In this document: positions 6,099 to 6,989 of the stretch, piece by piece
How the letters are laid out: the number at the start of each line of letters is the position of its first letter
Position numbering within the stretch: the first letter of the stretch is position 1
Origin: Spirochaetaceae bacterium
Lineage (GTDB): Bacteria > Spirochaetota > Spirochaetia > DSM-27196 > SKKC01
Assembly: GCA_003554375.1 (NCBI GenBank)
Contig: PWGF01000038.1
Location: forward strand, 1 to 6,989
Direction: 5' to 3'
DNA: 6,989 nt
Program-made: the position numbers and the translations under genes
The notes under the pieces: generated by a model
What the model was told of the DNA's origin: nothing
The model's database searches: none
Seen by the model: only the letters and a program-made list of their open reading frames with translations

Positions 6099-6127
6099 TT
6101 GACAGAGCAAGCCTTCCCAAGTATAAA
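6099..6127 (+). promoter_or_regulatory. Near-consensus sigma-70 promoter for ffh
   Basis: TTGACA (6099-6104), a 17-base spacer and TATAAA (6122-6127) match the housekeeping promoter at 11 of 12 hexamer positions with ideal spacing. The predicted start of transcription, about 6133-6135, leaves a leader of only about 17-19 bases before the ffh ATG at 6152. That leader shows no Shine-Dalgarno. Confidence 0.88.
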
Positions 6128-6151
6128 GTCGCCAGCTGTACCGGTACTGTT

Positions 6152-6989
6152 ATGCTAGATCGGATCTCGACCAAGCTCGGTGACATCATACGCGATATCT
6201 CCGGTAAGTCCACCATAACGGAGAAGAACGTCCGCGATTCTGTGGAGCAGATCAAGCTCGCGCTTCTGGAAGCGGACGTGAACCTGCGAGTCGTGCGCCG
6301 GTTCGTCAACCGAACGCTCGAGGAAGCGAGCGGAGAAGCGGTTCTTCGCTCGGTTTCCCCCGGCCAACAGTTCGTCAAGGTCGTTCACGAGAAGCTCGTG
6401 GGCCTGCTGGGCGGGGATACCGCGGAGCTCGAGCTCAAAGGCCCTGACACCCAGTCGGTGGTCTTGCTCATGGGGCTTCAGGGTTCCGGTAAGACCACGA
6501 GTGCAGCTAAGCTGGGTAAGCGACTGGCCGAACAGGGCCGCCGGCCCATACTCGTAGCCGCCGATCTCGTCAGACCGGCCGCCATTGAGCAGCTCGACGT
6601 GCTGGCTAAGCAGGCGGGGTTGGACGTATACGCCGACTACGAAGCTAAAAATCCGGTTTCGGTAGCGAAAGCCGCGCTCAAACGCGCCCGGAAAGAAGGG
6701 CACGACGTCCTGATAGTGGATACGTCCGGCCGGTTGCAGGTTGACCAAGAACTCATGCGCGAGCTTTCGGACATCAAGCGTGTACTCGACCCGGCGGAGA
6801 GCCTGCTGGTAGCTGATGCCATGACCGGGCAGAATGCCGTGGAGATAGCAAAGGCGTTCCAGGAGCAGATATCGCTTACCGGCGTCGTTCTGACGAAGTT
6901 CGATTCCGATACCCGCGGCGGAGCAGCACTGAGCCTCAAGACCGTCACCGGCCGGCCTGTTAAGTTCATCGGAACGAGCGAGAAGTTGG
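6152..6989 (+). CDS. ffh: Signal recognition particle GTPase Ffh, 3' end cut by the window
   Basis: Ffh binds 4.5S RNA and signal sequences of nascent membrane proteins and, with FtsY, delivers ribosomes to the translocon. The 279 visible residues cover the N domain (1 to about 95, MLDRISTKLGDIIRDISGKS and the ALLEADVNLRVVRRF helix) and most of the G domain: G1 GLQGSGKTT (108-116), G2 DLVRPAAIEQL (138-148), G3 DTSGR (190-194), DAMTGQNAV (222-230), G4 TKFD (248-251) with DTRGGAALS, and G5 GTSEK (274-278). The RNA- and signal-binding M domain lies beyond the window; the full protein is normally about 450 residues. G3 has Ser where DTAGR is usual, and G5 has Ser where GTGEK is usual. The start is the ATG giving the standard N-terminus. 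It has no clear RBS and a very short leader. The gene is transcribed separately from smc. Confidence 0.97.
   Translation, partial: MLDRISTKLGDIIRDISGKSTITEKNVRDSVEQIKLALLEADVNLRVVRRFVNRTLEEASGEAVLRSVSPGQQFVKVVHEKLVGLLGGDTAELELKGPDTQSVVLLMGLQGSGKTTSAAKLGKRLAEQGRRPILVAADLVRPAAIEQLDVLAKQAGLDVYADYEAKNPVSVAKAALKRARKEGHDVLIVDTSGRLQVDQELMRELSDIKRVLDPAESLLVADAMTGQNAVEIAKAFQEQISLTGVVLTKFDSDTRGGAALSLKTVTGRPVKFIGTSEKL

Noticed and set aside
5895..6158. 87-residue + strand open frame between the terminator and ffh
   Set aside because: It runs across a target duplication, the whole MITE and the ffh promoter, is Arg/Pro-rich and has no RBS.

Overview
The window looks like a chromosomal segment from a high-GC member of the Spirochaetes. 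The reasons are a short, hinge-poor SMC starting with FLKSIELFGFKSFADRT, ffh close downstream of smc, two lipoproteins, and a protein whose GRGWVFTGD and RLIRRNFFDLR motifs recall spirochaete TPR/lipoprotein families. This placement rests on recalled family patterns, not on a search, and no species can be named.

Layout. All genes lie on the + strand. (1) smc (5-2803) starts at TTG and overlaps by 8 bases a small single-span membrane protein gene (2796-3392). (2) After a 51-base gap comes a long acidic lipoprotein reading frame (3444-4718). It ends in a TAG, but the same frame stays open to 5489 and carries a beta-domain and a helical-repeat C-terminus, so 3444-5489 looks like one gene split by an in-frame amber codon. 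(3) A separate tiny gene (5593-5709) encodes a 38-residue acidic lipoprotein behind a textbook Shine-Dalgarno and ends at a strong intrinsic terminator (5760-5790). (4) The 361 bases between that terminator and ffh are layered debris: a probable 5' fragment of a group II intron with an 18-bp tandem duplication, itself split by a 164-bp non-coding element with 19-bp terminal inverted repeats and a 10-bp target duplication (a MITE). (5) Ten bases past the MITE target duplication is a near-consensus sigma-70 promoter (TTGACA-17-TATAAA) driving ffh (6152 to the window edge).

How the genes fit together. smc and its two downstream genes look like one transcription unit linking chromosome organisation to envelope proteins of unknown role. 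The small lipoprotein is probably made in quantity. ffh is transcribed independently from its own promoter. The strongest items for a second look are the nested MITE/group II intron remnant, the in-frame stop, and the missing canonical hinge of SMC.
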